DNA of 64,000 nt from Pelotalea chapellei (GTDB lineage Bacteria; Desulfobacterota; Desulfuromonadia; Geobacterales; Pseudopelobacteraceae): contig NZ_JAHDYS010000008.1 in the NCBI RefSeq assembly GCF_018531195.1, positions 62,001 through 126,000 on the forward strand, written 5' to 3'. Shown here piece by piece: positions 1-10,598 of this stretch (position 1 is the first letter of the stretch; each line of letters opens with the position of its first letter). Under the pieces are notes generated by a model. The model worked only from the letters and a program-made list of their open reading frames with translations, had not been told where the DNA came from and ran no database searches. The translations under genes were made by a program, and so were the position numbers.

Positions 1-230
1 TCCGCGAATACACTCCTGAAGATGCTGTTGGCGGATTTCCGGAAAAGGGTTTTGTCATGCTTGAGAACCGTGCCGAGGCGATCAGACTGGCAGTGCGTGC
101 AGCCAAGCCGGGGGATATCATACTGCTGGCGGGCAAGGGGCATGAAGATTACCAGATAATCGGAACCACCAAGCACCACTTTGATGACCGTGAAGAAGCC
201 AGACGAGCCTTTGAGGAAATCAGCCGCTGA
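1..230 (+). CDS. murE: UDP-MurNAc-tripeptide synthetase MurE, C-terminal end (partial)
   Basis: This is the last 75 codons of a gene that begins before the window; the reading frame is open from base 3. The visible part contains the MurE C-terminal segment GKGHEDYQ at about bases 135-158, a family signature of the meso-diaminopimelate-adding ligase that extends UDP-MurNAc-L-Ala-D-Glu in the cytoplasm. The stop codon (228-230) overlaps the murF start in a TGATG arrangement, which suggests translational coupling. The gene order murE-murF-mraY-murD fits a standard dcw cluster. The catalytic P-loop lies outside the window, so the assignment rests on the tail and the context. Confidence 0.9.
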   Translation, partial: REYTPEDAVGGFPEKGFVMLENRAEAIRLAVRAAKPGDIILLAGKGHEDYQIIGTTKHHFDDREEARRAFEEISR

Positions 231-1603
231 TGTTTACCATCCAGGAAATAGCTGCCGCGACAGGTGGCATAATTAAGGGTAACCCTGCAGGAGAAATAAC
301 CGCTGTTTCGACCGACTCTCGCTCAATCCGGCCCGGCATGCTGTTTGTGCCACTCAAGGGGGAGCGCTTTGATGGCCATGATTTCATCGAAATGGTGGTC
401 AGTAACGGTATCAGGGCTATTGTGGCTGAACAGGCGCCACAGGGGATTTCGGGTGAGGATGTTACAGTCATACTTGTTCCTGACACGTTACGGGCATTGG
501 GAGACCTGGCGCTTTTCCACAGGAGACATTTTACTCCAACGGTAATTGGCATTACAGGCAGCAACGGTAAAACAACCACCAAGGAGATGCTTGCCGCCAT
601 CTTGGAGCAGAGCAGGCCGGGCCTGAAAACAGAGGGAAATCTCAACAACCTGATTGGTCTGCCGCAGATGCTGTTCAAGCTTGATGCCAGGCACAAATGG
701 GCCGTTCTGGAGATGGGCATGAGCGAACCGGGCGAGATCGATCGGCTGGCGGAAATTGCACTACCCCAGGTAGGCATTGTGCTGAATGCTTTTCCTGCCC
801 ATCTGGAGAGCATGGGGAGTGTGGAGAATGTGGCCAGGGCCAAGGGGGAACTATTGCTGCGGATTGAGGCGGATGGATATGCCGTGGTCAATGCGGACGA
901 CGCCCTGATTGACGCACAGCCATCTCCTCCCCACGTGCGGAGGATCACCTTCGGGCTAGGTACGGCAGATGTGCGGGCCACGCAGGTGGAATCACTCGGT
1001 ACCGGCGGGCAGCGGTTCGTGCTTCATCTTGGTGAGACGTCCCAAACGGTAGCTCTGCAGGCTTTTGGCAGCCATAACATCTATAATGCACTGGCAGCGG
1101 CGGCAGGTGCCTACGCTGCCGGAGTTCCCCCTCAGCAGATCTGCAGCGGCCTAAACAGTTTCAAGCCTTATGACAAGCGTTTCCAGCTGGAAACGGTCGC
1201 AGGTCTTGTGCTTATTGATGACAGCTACAATGCCAATCCAGCTTCCATGAAGGCTGCCTTAGCCGCCTTGGCGGGTTTGAAGGGGGGTAAGCGTGCTTTC
1301 GTCGCTCTTGGAGACATGCTGGAGCTTGGCGACGATGAGGCGGAGTTGCACTACGCGCTCGGCACACAGGCAGCGGGAGTGGCTGATCGCCTGTATCTGT
1401 ATGGGAAACTGTCGAAGCACACGGCGGAAGGAGCCCGGGCTGCAGGCATGTCGGCTTCTGAGGTTGTCTGCCTGCAGGATCACGAATCAATCACGTCCGA
1501 TATTCTCTCGCGAGCAGTTAGTGGCGATTTCATTCTCGTGAAGGGGTCACGAGGCATGAGGATGGAAAAGATAGTTGAAGGAATAAAGCGCGCCATTCTG
1601 TAG
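230..1603 (+). CDS. murF: UDP-N-acetylmuramoyl-tripeptide--D-alanyl-D-alanine ligase MurF
   Basis: MurF adds the D-Ala-D-Ala dipeptide to UDP-MurNAc-tripeptide, the last cytoplasmic step before transfer to lipid. The 457-residue product has the usual Mur ligase plan: an N-terminal UDP-binding domain (about 1-100), a central ATPase domain with P-loop GSNGKTTT at residues 110-117, and a C-terminal domain with the DSYNANPASM segment near residue 333. Its length is typical for the family. The start overlaps the murE stop by one base, and the next gene, mraY, follows after 62 bases. Nothing looks unusual. Confidence 0.97.
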   Translation: MFTIQEIAAATGGIIKGNPAGEITAVSTDSRSIRPGMLFVPLKGERFDGHDFIEMVVSNGIRAIVAEQAPQGISGEDVTVILVPDTLRALGDLALFHRRHFTPTVIGITGSNGKTTTKEMLAAILEQSRPGLKTEGNLNNLIGLPQMLFKLDARHKWAVLEMGMSEPGEIDRLAEIALPQVGIVLNAFPAHLESMGSVENVARAKGELLLRIEADGYAVVNADDALIDAQPSPPHVRRITFGLGTADVRATQVESLGTGGQRFVLHLGETSQTVALQAFGSHNIYNALAAAAGAYAAGVPPQQICSGLNSFKPYDKRFQLETVAGLVLIDDSYNANPASMKAALAALAGLKGGKRAFVALGDMLELGDDEAELHYALGTQAAGVADRLYLYGKLSKHTAEGARAAGMSASEVVCLQDHESITSDILSRAVSGDFILVKGSRGMRMEKIVEGIKRAIL

Positions 1604-1665
1604 AGTTTTGCTAACCGCCCACATGACGGGCCTGCTTTCGCCATAACCCCCAACAGGGAGCACAG

Positions 1666-2742
1666 ATGCTTTATCACATTTTTTATCCCCTGGCGAACAA
1701 CGTCAAGCTGTTCAATATTTTCAAATACCTGACTTTCAGAACAATTTACTCCATGATTACGGCGTTGCTGGTCTGTTTTGTGATCGGCCCCTGGATCATC
1801 CGCAAGCTGGAAAGCCTTCAGGCACGCCAGGTAATTCGCACCGACGGGCCGGAATCCCACCTTCAGAAGCAGGGAACTCCAACAATGGGTGGTGTCATGA
1901 TTCTGGCCGCCATAGTGATTCCGACCCTGTTGTGGGCTGATCTCAAGAACAGCTACATCTGGCTGGCTCTCTTTATAACTGTCGGATATGGCGTCATCGG
2001 CTTTGTGGATGACTACAAGAAAGTAGTGGAAAAGAATCCTAAAGGACTATCTCCGCGACAGAAGATGTTCTGGCAGGTGCTGCTGTCCGGAGTTGTGGCG
2101 GTGTATCTGTTCATCAGCCCTGGCTTCAGCGAACAGCTCTTTTTCCCCTTCTTCAAGAATTTCCACCCTGACCTGTGGATCTGGTTCATTCCTTTTGCCA
2201 TCCTGGTCATTGTAGGAGCCAGTAATGCCGTTAACCTGACTGACGGACTTGACGGGCTTGCCATCGGCCCGGTGGCGATCAATGCAGCCACATACATGCT
2301 GTTTGCCTATGTGGCCGGTCACGCTACCCTGTCCGCCTACCTGCAGGTGCCTCGAGTGCCGGGTGCCGGTGAACTCGCCGTATTGTGCGGCGCCATGGTT
2401 GGAGCGGGGCTGGGTTTCTTATGGTACAACTCCTATCCGGCAGATGTCTTCATGGGAGATGTCGGCTCGCTCTCGCTTGGCGGCACTCTTGGAGTCATTG
2501 CTGTCCTGACCAAGCAGGAGATTCTGCTGGTGATCGTAGGGGGAGTCTTTGTCGTTGAAGCGCTTTCTGTCATTTTTCAGGTTGGGTCATACAAATACCG
2601 CGGAAAGCGGATCTTTCGCATGGCACCGATCCATCACCATTTCGAGCTCAAGGGAGTGGCTGAGCCAAAGATCATTGTCCGTTTCTGGATCATCACCATC
2701 ATACTGGCACTGGTGGCCATCTCAACATTGAAGATGCGCTAA
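1666..2742 (+). CDS. mraY: phospho-MurNAc-pentapeptide transferase MraY
   Basis: MraY transfers phospho-MurNAc-pentapeptide to undecaprenyl phosphate at the inner membrane and makes lipid I. The 358-residue protein is a multi-pass membrane protein. It carries the family's DDYKK motif at residues 115-119, the [10 protein letters not shown] loop near residue 192 and the histidine-rich HHHFELKG segment near residue 325, all part of the magnesium and nucleotide site. Length matches the family (about 360). It sits between murF and murD as in most Gram-negative dcw clusters. Confidence 0.97.
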   Translation: MLYHIFYPLANNVKLFNIFKYLTFRTIYSMITALLVCFVIGPWIIRKLESLQARQVIRTDGPESHLQKQGTPTMGGVMILAAIVIPTLLWADLKNSYIWLALFITVGYGVIGFVDDYKKVVEKNPKGLSPRQKMFWQVLLSGVVAVYLFISPGFSEQLFFPFFKNFHPDLWIWFIPFAILVIVGASNAVNLTDGLDGLAIGPVAINAATYMLFAYVAGHATLSAYLQVPRVPGAGELAVLCGAMVGAGLGFLWYNSYPADVFMGDVGSLSLGGTLGVIAVLTKQEILLVIVGGVFVVEALSVIFQVGSYKYRGKRIFRMAPIHHHFELKGVAEPKIIVRFWIITIILALVAISTLKMR

Positions 2743-2778
2743 AAACAATCATTTACTGCAGATGCCAAGGGTAATTAC

Positions 2779-4119
2779 ATGCAGCTGATAAACAAAAAAG
2801 TTCTTGTCGTCGGACTCGCCAAAACAGGTGTGGCCTGCGCCCGTTTTCTGGCCTCACGGGGGAGCAGGGTAACCGTTACCGATATGCGCGATGAGGCGGC
2901 GTTATCTTCCCAGCTTGCCGAGCTTGAAGGATGTAACATAAAAAAGGCGCTGGGACATCATGATGAAAACGATTTCACATCTTCTGATCTGATAGTTGTT
3001 TCCCCGGGGGTTCCCCAGGATCATCCACTGCTTGTAAAGGGCAGGAATGCTGGTGTCGAGATAGTCAGTGAGGTCGAGCTTGCCTCACGGTTTATTGATG
3101 CGCCGCTGGCCGCCATTACCGGAACCAATGGCAAAACCACCACAACCACCCTGCTTGGCGCAATCTTCAAACACAATGGCTACCATACATTCGTCGGTGG
3201 CAACATTGGCAATCCACTGATCGAAGTGGCTGCATCCCATCAGATTGTGGATCAGGTGGTTGCAGAGATCAGTTCATTTCAGTTGGAGTGGATCACCTCC
3301 TTTCGCCCCCAGGTGGCGGCATTGCTCAATCTGAGTGAGGATCATCTGGATCGCTATCCTGATTATCAGGCCTATATAGATGCCAAGATGCGTATTTTCG
3401 AGAACCAGACTGAAGAAGATTTTGCGGTAGTTAACCGGGATGACCCACTGGTATGGAAAAGCTGCCAGGGTCTGAAAGCTAGATTGTTCCCTTTCAGCCG
3501 CACTCTGGAGTTGGAAGAAGGTATCTTCTGCCGCGACGGTGTCATTACCTACCGTCATGACGGTCATGAGGAATGCTTCCCCACGGCTGCCATACGCTTG
3601 CAAGGGGTGCATAACCAGGAAAATATCATGGCTGCACTGGCCTGCGCCTTGTTGCTCGGTTGTCGTCCCGACGAAAGCTTTGAGACGGTGCTCTGCTTCG
3701 AGTCGCTGCACCATCGTATGGAATTTGTCCGCGAGGTAAATGGTGTCGGTTATTATGAAGACAGCAAGGCTACCAATGTGGGCAGCGTGCAGAAGGCACT
3801 GGAAAGTTTCGACAACATCACACTGATAGCAGGCGGCAAGGACAAGGGTGGCTCCTACGCACCACTGGCATCGCTGGTGCAATCGCGCGTCAGGCATCTG
3901 ATCCTGATAGGCGAGGCTGCCGAGCGCATGCAGGCGGAGTTGGGTGCACTAACCGACACCGTTAGGGCCGCAACACTGGAAGATGCAGTCAGGCTGGCAG
4001 CTCAGGTAAGTGCGCCGGGCGGCACCGTCCTGATGTCTCCGGCTTGCTCAAGTTTCGACATGTTTCGCGATTACGAGGAACGGGCGCAGCGGTTCATTGC
4101 GGCAGTAATGGGATTGTAG
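2779..4119 (+). CDS. murD: UDP-N-acetylmuramoylalanine--D-glutamate ligase MurD
   Basis: MurD adds D-glutamate to UDP-MurNAc-L-alanine in the cytoplasm. The 446-residue product opens with a Rossmann-like segment ([12 protein letters not shown], residues 8-19) and has the ATP-binding GTNGKTTTT motif at about 115-123. [10 protein letters not shown] segment near residue 353 is typical of the MurD C-terminal domain. It lies 36 bases after mraY and 58 bases before ftsW, so it is probably part of the same transcript. Confidence 0.97.
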   Translation: MQLINKKVLVVGLAKTGVACARFLASRGSRVTVTDMRDEAALSSQLAELEGCNIKKALGHHDENDFTSSDLIVVSPGVPQDHPLLVKGRNAGVEIVSEVELASRFIDAPLAAITGTNGKTTTTTLLGAIFKHNGYHTFVGGNIGNPLIEVAASHQIVDQVVAEISSFQLEWITSFRPQVAALLNLSEDHLDRYPDYQAYIDAKMRIFENQTEEDFAVVNRDDPLVWKSCQGLKARLFPFSRTLELEEGIFCRDGVITYRHDGHEECFPTAAIRLQGVHNQENIMAALACALLLGCRPDESFETVLCFESLHHRMEFVREVNGVGYYEDSKATNVGSVQKALESFDNITLIAGGKDKGGSYAPLASLVQSRVRHLILIGEAAERMQAELGALTDTVRAATLEDAVRLAAQVSAPGGTVLMSPACSSFDMFRDYEERAQRFIAAVMGL

Positions 4120-4177
4120 GGGCGAGGATGCATCACCCAGGTAAAAACGAGAAACAAGGTAGTTCCTACGGATTATT

Positions 4178-5314
4178 ATGAAACTAATGCTTAAAAAACT
4201 CGAAGAGTACGATTTGATCATCATGCTGATGGCAATCGCCCTGACCTGCTTCGGGGTGGTGCTGGTCTATTCTGCTTCAAATATCATGGCTGCCAAGCGG
4301 TTTCATGACGGATTCTTCTTCCTCAAACGCCAGGGACTGTTCGCTATTGCAGGTTTCGTTGTCATGCTGGTGGTAATGCGCATTGACTATCACGTGTGGA
4401 AACAGTTGGCCGTGCCGGCACTGCTGCTCTGTCTGGTGATGCTTGGCCTGGTGCTCATTCCCGGCATCGGAGGCAAGGCCGGCGGCTCTTCCCGCTGGAT
4501 CAAAATTCTGCCCGGGTTCAATCTACAGCCGTCCGAGATGGCCAAGCTTGCCCTGATTATGTACATGGCCTACTCTCTGGACAAGAAACAGGACAAGGTG
4601 AAGCTATTGGCGTCAGGTTTCATCCCCTACATGATCGTACTGATGTTTCTGATCAGTTTCCTGGTACTCCAACCAGATCTGGGGGGAGCGCTGACTTTGG
4701 CGGCAGTGTCCATGACCATGCTTTTTGCAGCAGGAACACGTCTGACCTACATCTTTTCAATGTTTCTCCTGGCAATGCCGTTGCTGGCCATCAAATTAAG
4801 CCGGGGTTATCATAAAGGGCGTATCGATGCCTACCTGGACCCTTGGAGCGACCCTGCGGGAAAGGGTTTCCAGATCATTCAATCCTGGCTGGCTCTGGGG
4901 ACTGGTGGCGTTTTTGGACAGGGACTTGGCGAGGGAAAACAGAAACTTTTTTATCTTCCCGAGGCCCATACAGACTTCATATTGTCAGTAGTCGGCGAAG
5001 AGCTAGGGTTTCTGGGAGTGCTCGTAATCATCGGCATGTTTTTCCTGCTTGTGCAGCGAGCTATGCGGATTGCAGTGGCAGCACCGGATACGTTCGGCCG
5101 CTTCCTCGCTCTGGGAATAGCAGTGCTATTTGGTATCGAGGCCACGGTTAATATGGGAGTTGTTACCGGCCTGCTTCCAACAAAGGGGCTTGCATTGCCT
5201 TTCATCAGTTATGGCGGTAGTTCGCTGCTAATCAGCCTTTTTGCAGTAGGCATCCTGCTTAATATTTCCTCCGGACTGAAAATCTCACCCATTACTGTTA
5301 AGGAGGGGGCATGA
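4178..5314 (+). CDS. ftsW: SEDS-family peptidoglycan polymerase FtsW
   Basis: FtsW is the septal glycosyltransferase of the SEDS family and works with FtsI at the division site. The 378-residue protein has around ten hydrophobic segments, the extracellular motif GGSSRWIKI near residue 104 followed by QPSEMAKLA, and the C-terminal signature GLPFISYGGSS-like segment (here ALPFISYGGSS near residue 340). Position directly before murG, with an ATGA stop-start overlap, separates it from RodA. The first 18 residues are cytoplasmic and basic. Confidence 0.95.
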   Translation: MKLMLKKLEEYDLIIMLMAIALTCFGVVLVYSASNIMAAKRFHDGFFFLKRQGLFAIAGFVVMLVVMRIDYHVWKQLAVPALLLCLVMLGLVLIPGIGGKAGGSSRWIKILPGFNLQPSEMAKLALIMYMAYSLDKKQDKVKLLASGFIPYMIVLMFLISFLVLQPDLGGALTLAAVSMTMLFAAGTRLTYIFSMFLLAMPLLAIKLSRGYHKGRIDAYLDPWSDPAGKGFQIIQSWLALGTGGVFGQGLGEGKQKLFYLPEAHTDFILSVVGEELGFLGVLVIIGMFFLLVQRAMRIAVAAPDTFGRFLALGIAVLFGIEATVNMGVVTGLLPTKGLALPFISYGGSSLLISLFAVGILLNISSGLKISPITVKEGA

Positions 5315-6420
5315 AGCTTGTCATTGCCGGAGGCGGTACCGGTGGCCATCTTTTTCCGGGAATTGCGGTGGCAGAGGAGTTCCTTTCCCGATCCTCAGAG
5401 AATGAAGTCCTGTTTATCGGTACTGAGCGGGGAATTGAATCGCGAGCGGTGCCGGCTGCGGGTTATCGTCTTGAAATAATTTCCGCAGCTGGAATCCGGG
5501 GCAAGGGGAGTTTTGGCAAATTAAAAGGGGGCATACAGATGTTGTACGGGTATGCCCAATCACGAAGAGTGCTCAGAGAATTTCAACCTGACATTGTACT
5601 GGGTGTTGGAGGCTATGCCTCGCTTCCGGTGGTCATGGCTGCTCGTGGCCTGCAGATACCAAACTTTATCCATGAGCAAAATGCCATTCCGGGTATGAGC
5701 AATCGGCTCCTGGCTAGGCTCACGGACCGCGCATTCATCACCCTGGAAGAATCGATCCGCTATTTTCCTGAGCAGAAGGTACTTTTGACCGGCAATCCGC
5801 TGCGGCGACAGATCTTGGGAATGCAGAAATCAGAAGCTGCCGAGGGCGCTGTCGATTTCCTGGTCCCGTCCCCTGGTTCTCCTTTTCACATCTTCGTTTT
5901 CGGTGGAAGTCAGGGAGCACATGCTATCAACACGGCCATGGTGGCGGCATTACCTTTCCTGAAAAAGCAGGACACCGATCTGGAAATCACCCATCAGACG
6001 GGTGAAAAGGATTGTGAGGAAATTTCTGCAGCGTACCGGGCGGCAGGAGTTGCTGCACGAGTAACCCCATTCATAAGCGATATGGCGGCTGAATATGCCA
6101 AAGCAGATCTGATCGTCTGTCGGGCCGGTGCGACAACCATTGCAGAAGTTACAGCCTGTGGCAAAGCCTGCCTGTTTATTCCATTTCCTCACGCGGTTGA
6201 TGATCACCAACGTCGTAATGCTGAGGCTTTGCTGAAGAAGGAAGCTTGTTTGATGCTGTTGGAGCAGGAATTGAGCGGAGAAAAGTTGGCTGAGGTGATA
6301 GTTGAGTTGATTAAAGATCCGAAAGCCCGTCTGCGTATGAGGCAACTGGCGTTTAGCTTGGCCCGTCTGGATGCAGCTAAAATAATAGTGGATGAGATGA
6401 CCAGAGAATGCACTGCATAG
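5311..6420 (+). CDS. murG: UDP-GlcNAc:lipid I N-acetylglucosaminyltransferase MurG
   Basis: MurG converts lipid I to lipid II on the inner face of the membrane. The 369-residue GT28 protein starts with the glycine-rich loop GGGTGGHLFPG (residues 7-17), contains GVGGYAS near residue 95 and FVFGGSQGA near residue 195, and the UDP-GlcNAc-binding ICRAG-T segment near residue 270 (here IVCRAGATTIAE). Its ATG overlaps the ftsW TGA by four bases, so the pair is likely translationally coupled. Family length and order are normal. Confidence 0.97.
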   Translation: MKLVIAGGGTGGHLFPGIAVAEEFLSRSSENEVLFIGTERGIESRAVPAAGYRLEIISAAGIRGKGSFGKLKGGIQMLYGYAQSRRVLREFQPDIVLGVGGYASLPVVMAARGLQIPNFIHEQNAIPGMSNRLLARLTDRAFITLEESIRYFPEQKVLLTGNPLRRQILGMQKSEAAEGAVDFLVPSPGSPFHIFVFGGSQGAHAINTAMVAALPFLKKQDTDLEITHQTGEKDCEEISAAYRAAGVAARVTPFISDMAAEYAKADLIVCRAGATTIAEVTACGKACLFIPFPHAVDDHQRRNAEALLKKEACLMLLEQELSGEKLAEVIVELIKDPKARLRMRQLAFSLARLDAAKIIVDEMTRECTA

Positions 6421-6484
6421 AATGTTTTGCAGAATTTAATCCGGGTCCCCAGGCACATGTTCAAGGCAGAAAGAAGAGGTAGTC

Positions 6485-7864
6485 ATGTACGGTAATATTG
6501 AAAAAATACATTTTGTCGGTATCGGTGGTATCGGCATGAGCGGTATTGCAGAGGTGCTGCTGAACCTGGGTTACAAGGTGTCGGGTTCGGATTTGCGCAG
6601 CTCTGAGATCACTGAAAGACTGGTGATACTCGGTGCGGAAATTGGCCTTGGGCATTCGGCTCAGAATCTGAAAAACGTTGATGTGGTGGTAATTTCATCT
6701 GCCGTGCATGATGACAACCCGGAGGTAGTTGAAGCCAAACGGCTGCATGTGCCAGTCATTCCTCGGGCCGAGATGCTGGCAGAGTTGATGCGCATGAAAT
6801 ATGGAATAGCCATAGCCGGCACCCACGGCAAGACGACCACCACCTCGATGGCGGCTTGCATACTTGGACATGCCGGCATTGATCCTACGATCGTAATCGG
6901 CGGGAAACTGAATGCCATCGGCAGCAATGCGCAACTGGGTCAGGGAAAATTTCTTCTGGCCGAGGCGGATGAATCTGATGGATCTTTTTTGGTACTGTCT
7001 CCGACCATTGCAGTGGTCACCAACATCGATGCCGATCACCTGGATCATTACTCTGGCGGTATTGAAGAAATCAAGAGCACCTTTGTCAAGTTCATCAACA
7101 AGGTGCCTTTTTACGGTCTGGCAGTTCTCTGCCTAGACGACAAAAATATCTGCGAAATCCTGCCACTGGTCAAGAAGCGCTACCTGACCTATGGCCTCTC
7201 CTCCCAGGCCGATATCCGGGCGACCCATGTACGACATGATGGTTTCAACACCTCTTTCGTAGTTCATTACAAGGGCTATCGACTGGGTGAAGTATCCTTC
7301 CCAATGCCAGGTCCCCATAACGTCTTGAATGCCATGGCCTGTATTGCCGTTGCTATGGAACTGGATGTGCCCTTCTCTGTCATTCAGGAAGCTTTTGCTG
7401 GTTTCAGTGGCGTAGGCCGGCGTTTTACCGTCAAAGGCGAGCCACGGGGTATCATGGTCGTTGATGATTATGGCCACCATCCAGTCGAGATTAAGGCAAC
7501 ACTGGCGGCGGCACGGCAGGGTTGGCCGGAACGACGCATTGTTGCAGCCTTCCAACCGCATCGCTATACCCGCACTCATGAATTGTTCAGCGAGTTTGTG
7601 ACTGCTTTTTATGATGCTGATGTGCTGGTGTTGACCGATGTGTACGCGGCCGGCGAACAACCGATCGAAGGGGCTACTGCCGAACGTCTGTGCCATGAAG
7701 TACGTCGTCACGGACAGAAAGATGTGACTTATATTGCCAATCGTGAAGATATCCCGGCGCATTTGATGGGAACCGTTAAGGAAGGTGATATTGTGATCAC
7801 GCTTGGGGCTGGAAACATATGGCAGCAGGGCGAGGCATTGGTGCGATTACTGGAGGAAGCCTGA
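6485..7864 (+). CDS. murC: UDP-N-acetylmuramate--L-alanine ligase MurC
   Basis: MurC adds the first L-alanine to UDP-MurNAc. The 459-residue product has the N-terminal nucleotide fold GIGGIGMSG (12-20), the ATPase P-loop GTHGKTTTT at 112-120, and the C-terminal VDDYGHHP motif near residue 327, which is diagnostic for MurC/Mpl. An AAGG-containing ribosome site precedes the start. The end overlaps the proposed murB start by 46 bases. Confidence 0.97.
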   Translation: MYGNIEKIHFVGIGGIGMSGIAEVLLNLGYKVSGSDLRSSEITERLVILGAEIGLGHSAQNLKNVDVVVISSAVHDDNPEVVEAKRLHVPVIPRAEMLAELMRMKYGIAIAGTHGKTTTTSMAACILGHAGIDPTIVIGGKLNAIGSNAQLGQGKFLLAEADESDGSFLVLSPTIAVVTNIDADHLDHYSGGIEEIKSTFVKFINKVPFYGLAVLCLDDKNICEILPLVKKRYLTYGLSSQADIRATHVRHDGFNTSFVVHYKGYRLGEVSFPMPGPHNVLNAMACIAVAMELDVPFSVIQEAFAGFSGVGRRFTVKGEPRGIMVVDDYGHHPVEIKATLAAARQGWPERRIVAAFQPHRYTRTHELFSEFVTAFYDADVLVLTDVYAAGEQPIEGATAERLCHEVRRHGQKDVTYIANREDIPAHLMGTVKEGDIVITLGAGNIWQQGEALVRLLEEA

Positions 7865-8751
7865 AACTCTCCGAAATCACGCTGCGGGGCCAACTGCTGC
7901 ACAATGAGCCTCTTAGCAGGCATACGTCTCTTAAAGTGGGTGGGCCGGTAGATTGCTTTGCGGTTCCGGAGGATATGACCGATCTGCTGGGACTATTGCA
8001 GCAGCTGGAGGCACATGGTTTTCCGTGGTTCATCATCGGCGGAGGGTACAATCTGCTTGTTGGTGACGGCGGCTTTCGCGGTGTTGCAATCAGTCTTAAA
8101 AGAATAAATAGAATCGCCATTGAAAAGGGAGTGCTGCACGCCGAGGCAGGGGCTACAAATCAGGCTGTAGCGGCCTTTGCTCGTGACAATGGAATGTCCG
8201 GATTGGAGTTTTTGGTAGGTATACCTGGCACGCTGGGTGGAGCGTTGCGAATGAACGCCGGTGCCCATGGTAATGAACTTTTTGACAGCGTGGTCAGCGT
8301 GGAGATGGTGAGTGAAGGTGTAAATCAAAAATATGCGAAACATTTATTAAAATTCGGTTATCGCTGCTTGCAACTGGATACTAATAAAATTATAATCGCC
8401 GCTGATATTTGCTGTAAACCTGCACCCAGGGAGTCGATAGTTCAGTTGATGGAAAGCTGCTTGGACAAGCGTAAGGAAACCCAAAAGGTAAATTTTCCGA
8501 ATGCTGGTTCTTTTTTCAAAAATCCCGCGAATCATGCAGCATGGAGATTGATCGACGAGGCCGGGATGAGAGGTTTTTCAGTAGGTGGTGCTCAGGTTTC
8601 CGAGGTCCACACCAATTTTCTGGTGAATTGCGGGAAGGCCACGGCAGCTGATTTTATCAAACTGGCTGCCATTGTTAAGGAACAGGTCTTGCGGAAAAGC
8701 AACATTCTTCTTGAGGAAGAAGTGATCATGATTGGTGAGCAGGGCAGCTAG
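7819..8751 (+). CDS. murB: UDP-N-acetylenolpyruvoylglucosamine reductase MurB
   Basis: MurB is the FAD-dependent reductase that makes UDP-MurNAc. The product (310 residues from this ATG) has the FAD-binding segment [13 protein letters not shown] near residue 74, the [16 protein letters not shown] loop near 134, and the catalytic-serine region NAGSFFKNP near 230, so it is the short type II-like form. The ATG at 7819 lies inside murC. The homologous part begins only about 15 codons later, right behind a GGAGGA sequence (7852-7857) that could serve a non-ATG start such as the CTG at 7861, so the exact start is uncertain. Confidence 0.93.
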   Translation: MAAGRGIGAITGGSLKLSEITLRGQLLHNEPLSRHTSLKVGGPVDCFAVPEDMTDLLGLLQQLEAHGFPWFIIGGGYNLLVGDGGFRGVAISLKRINRIAIEKGVLHAEAGATNQAVAAFARDNGMSGLEFLVGIPGTLGGALRMNAGAHGNELFDSVVSVEMVSEGVNQKYAKHLLKFGYRCLQLDTNKIIIAADICCKPAPRESIVQLMESCLDKRKETQKVNFPNAGSFFKNPANHAAWRLIDEAGMRGFSVGGAQVSEVHTNFLVNCGKATAADFIKLAAIVKEQVLRKSNILLEEEVIMIGEQGS

Positions 8752-8779
8752 GATGTGTGAAAAAAGTTGTGGAGTTACA

Positions 8780-9715
8780 ATGCCGGATAGTTTTAAGTCC
8801 AAAAAAATAGGCGTTCTGATGGGGGGATTTTCAGCAGAGCGTGAGGTTTCCCTCAAGAGTGGTGCTGCAGTTCATCAAGCCTTACTTGGCAGGGGATACG
8901 ATGCCGTAACCATTGATGTGGGGAGTGATCTGCCGGAAATACTGCTGCGGGAAAACATTCAGGCCGCTTTTATCGCTCTGCATGGACGATATGGCGAGGA
9001 CGGCTGTGTTCAGGGTTTACTGGAACTGCTGCAGATTCCCTACACCGGATCCGGTGTGCTTGCCAGCGCATTGGCAATGCATAAGCTTTACAGCAAGCAA
9101 GCTTTTACAGCGGGCGGTATTCTTACGGCCCCCTTTCATTTTTTTCGGCGGGGAGAGCAGATCAGGCTTGAGGATCTATGCTTTGATCTGCCCCTGGTTG
9201 TCAAACCGGTTCAGGAAGGATCCTCGGTTGGTATTTCCATTGTTAAGGAGGCTGCCGAACTTGCGGCAGCCCTGGATTTGGCCTTTCAGCACGATGATGG
9301 GATTCTTGTCGAACAGTACGTCAAGGGGCAGGAAGTACAGGTTGGCATTCTTAATGATCGTCCTATTGGGGCCATAGAAATTGTTCCCAAAAATGAATTC
9401 TATGATTTTGAAGCCAAATACAGTGATGGCATGGCTGAGCATATCTTTCCTGCGCGACTGGACAGCGAGTTGTACGAAAAAGCTCAACAGGTGGGTCTCG
9501 CCGCTCACCATGCTTTGGGATGCAGCGGGTACAGTAGAGTAGATCTGCTGGTGACTCCTGCGGGTGACTGTTATGTGCTTGAAGTAAACACACTCCCCGG
9601 CATGACCGCATTGAGCCTTTTACCGGAAATTGCCGCCAAGGGAGCAGGATTGAACTTCGAAAATCTGGTAGAAAGCATTATTGAGACTGCAGGGCTCAAA
9701 GTAAAGGTGAATTGA
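8780..9715 (+). CDS. ddl: D-alanine--D-alanine ligase
   Basis: The enzyme joins two D-alanines with ATP and feeds MurF. The ATP-grasp protein (311 residues from this start) has the N-terminal [11 protein letters not shown] signature, the LHGRYGEDG segment near residue 72, the [14 protein letters not shown]-binding strand near 140 and the metal-binding EVNTLPGMT near residue 280. I chose the ATG at 8780 because GGAG lies five bases upstream and the conserved part starts eight codons later. In-frame alternatives exist at 8753 (ATG) and 8732 (TTG). The next gene, ftsQ, begins four bases after the stop. Confidence 0.95.
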   Translation: MPDSFKSKKIGVLMGGFSAEREVSLKSGAAVHQALLGRGYDAVTIDVGSDLPEILLRENIQAAFIALHGRYGEDGCVQGLLELLQIPYTGSGVLASALAMHKLYSKQAFTAGGILTAPFHFFRRGEQIRLEDLCFDLPLVVKPVQEGSSVGISIVKEAAELAAALDLAFQHDDGILVEQYVKGQEVQVGILNDRPIGAIEIVPKNEFYDFEAKYSDGMAEHIFPARLDSELYEKAQQVGLAAHHALGCSGYSRVDLLVTPAGDCYVLEVNTLPGMTALSLLPEIAAKGAGLNFENLVESIIETAGLKVKVN

Positions 9716-9719
9716 TACG

Positions 9720-10598
9720 GTGCGGGATTTCTCGAAGTCCACATATGAACGTAAAAAAGTAGCTTTGAACCGCGTCAAAGTTCAGCGGAAACCAATCGAC
9801 TGGGGCAAGTATCTGCGTCCGTTGGGCAAGATGCTGTGCGGGCTTCTCGGTGTATCGCTGCTTTGTGTGGCCGTTTTTGTCGGATATCGTGCAGTGTGTG
9901 CAATAACATTTTTCCGAATCAAGAACATTGAAGTTTCAAGTACCAAGCGCCTGACACGTGAAGAAGTTCTTGCCATTGCCGGAATAGAGCCAGGGGGTGA
10001 CCTGCTGCGTATGAGCCTGAAACACGTGGGTGAGCAGCTCTCTCGCAATCCTTGGGTTGAGACAGTTCGGATTCAGCGTTTTTTCCCAGACAGAGTGGCA
10101 ATCACGATTGCAGAGCGGGAACCACTTGCCGTGGTTAACATGGGATACATCTACTACCTGGACTCTAAAGGGGTTGTCTTTAAAGTGCTGAACCAGGGGG
10201 ACAGTCTCAATTACCCAGTTGTCACCGGGTTTGGAGAAGAAGACATGACCAGTGATCCCTCTGGTACAAGAGAGGCGCTTAAGTCAACGTGTGAACTCTT
10301 AAAGATTTTGCAGGAGAAAGGTGCGTTTGTCCTTGCAGATGTATCTGAGATTCATTACGATAAGGGATTCGGTTTCACGCTATTTACGGCGTCTGGCGGT
10401 CTTCCGGTTAAAATCGGTTATGGGGATTTCTCGCCTAAAGTCATACGTTTTGCACGAATTTATCGTGAGCTAATGGCACAAGGACAATCACTCCAATATA
10501 TTGACCTCGACTACAGCGATAAAATCATTGTTAAAAAATTAACTACCACGATTCAGGATATAAGCAGGGGGGGAAATGTCAGCAGCAAAAAAGGATAA
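9720..10598 (+). CDS. ftsQ: Cell division protein FtsQ
   Basis: FtsQ is a single-pass membrane protein that bridges early and late divisome proteins. The 292-residue product, from a GTG start, has a basic cytoplasmic head (about 1-38), one membrane helix (about 39-60), then a POTRA domain with the segment FRIKNIEVSSTKRLTREE near 65-82, followed by the FtsQ beta domain. Family members diverge in sequence, but this layout and the slot between ddl and ftsA make the call safe. It overlaps ftsA by 23 bases. Confidence 0.93.
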   Translation: MRDFSKSTYERKKVALNRVKVQRKPIDWGKYLRPLGKMLCGLLGVSLLCVAVFVGYRAVCAITFFRIKNIEVSSTKRLTREEVLAIAGIEPGGDLLRMSLKHVGEQLSRNPWVETVRIQRFFPDRVAITIAEREPLAVVNMGYIYYLDSKGVVFKVLNQGDSLNYPVVTGFGEEDMTSDPSGTREALKSTCELLKILQEKGAFVLADVSEIHYDKGFGFTLFTASGGLPVKIGYGDFSPKVIRFARIYRELMAQGQSLQYIDLDYSDKIIVKKLTTTIQDISRGGNVSSKKG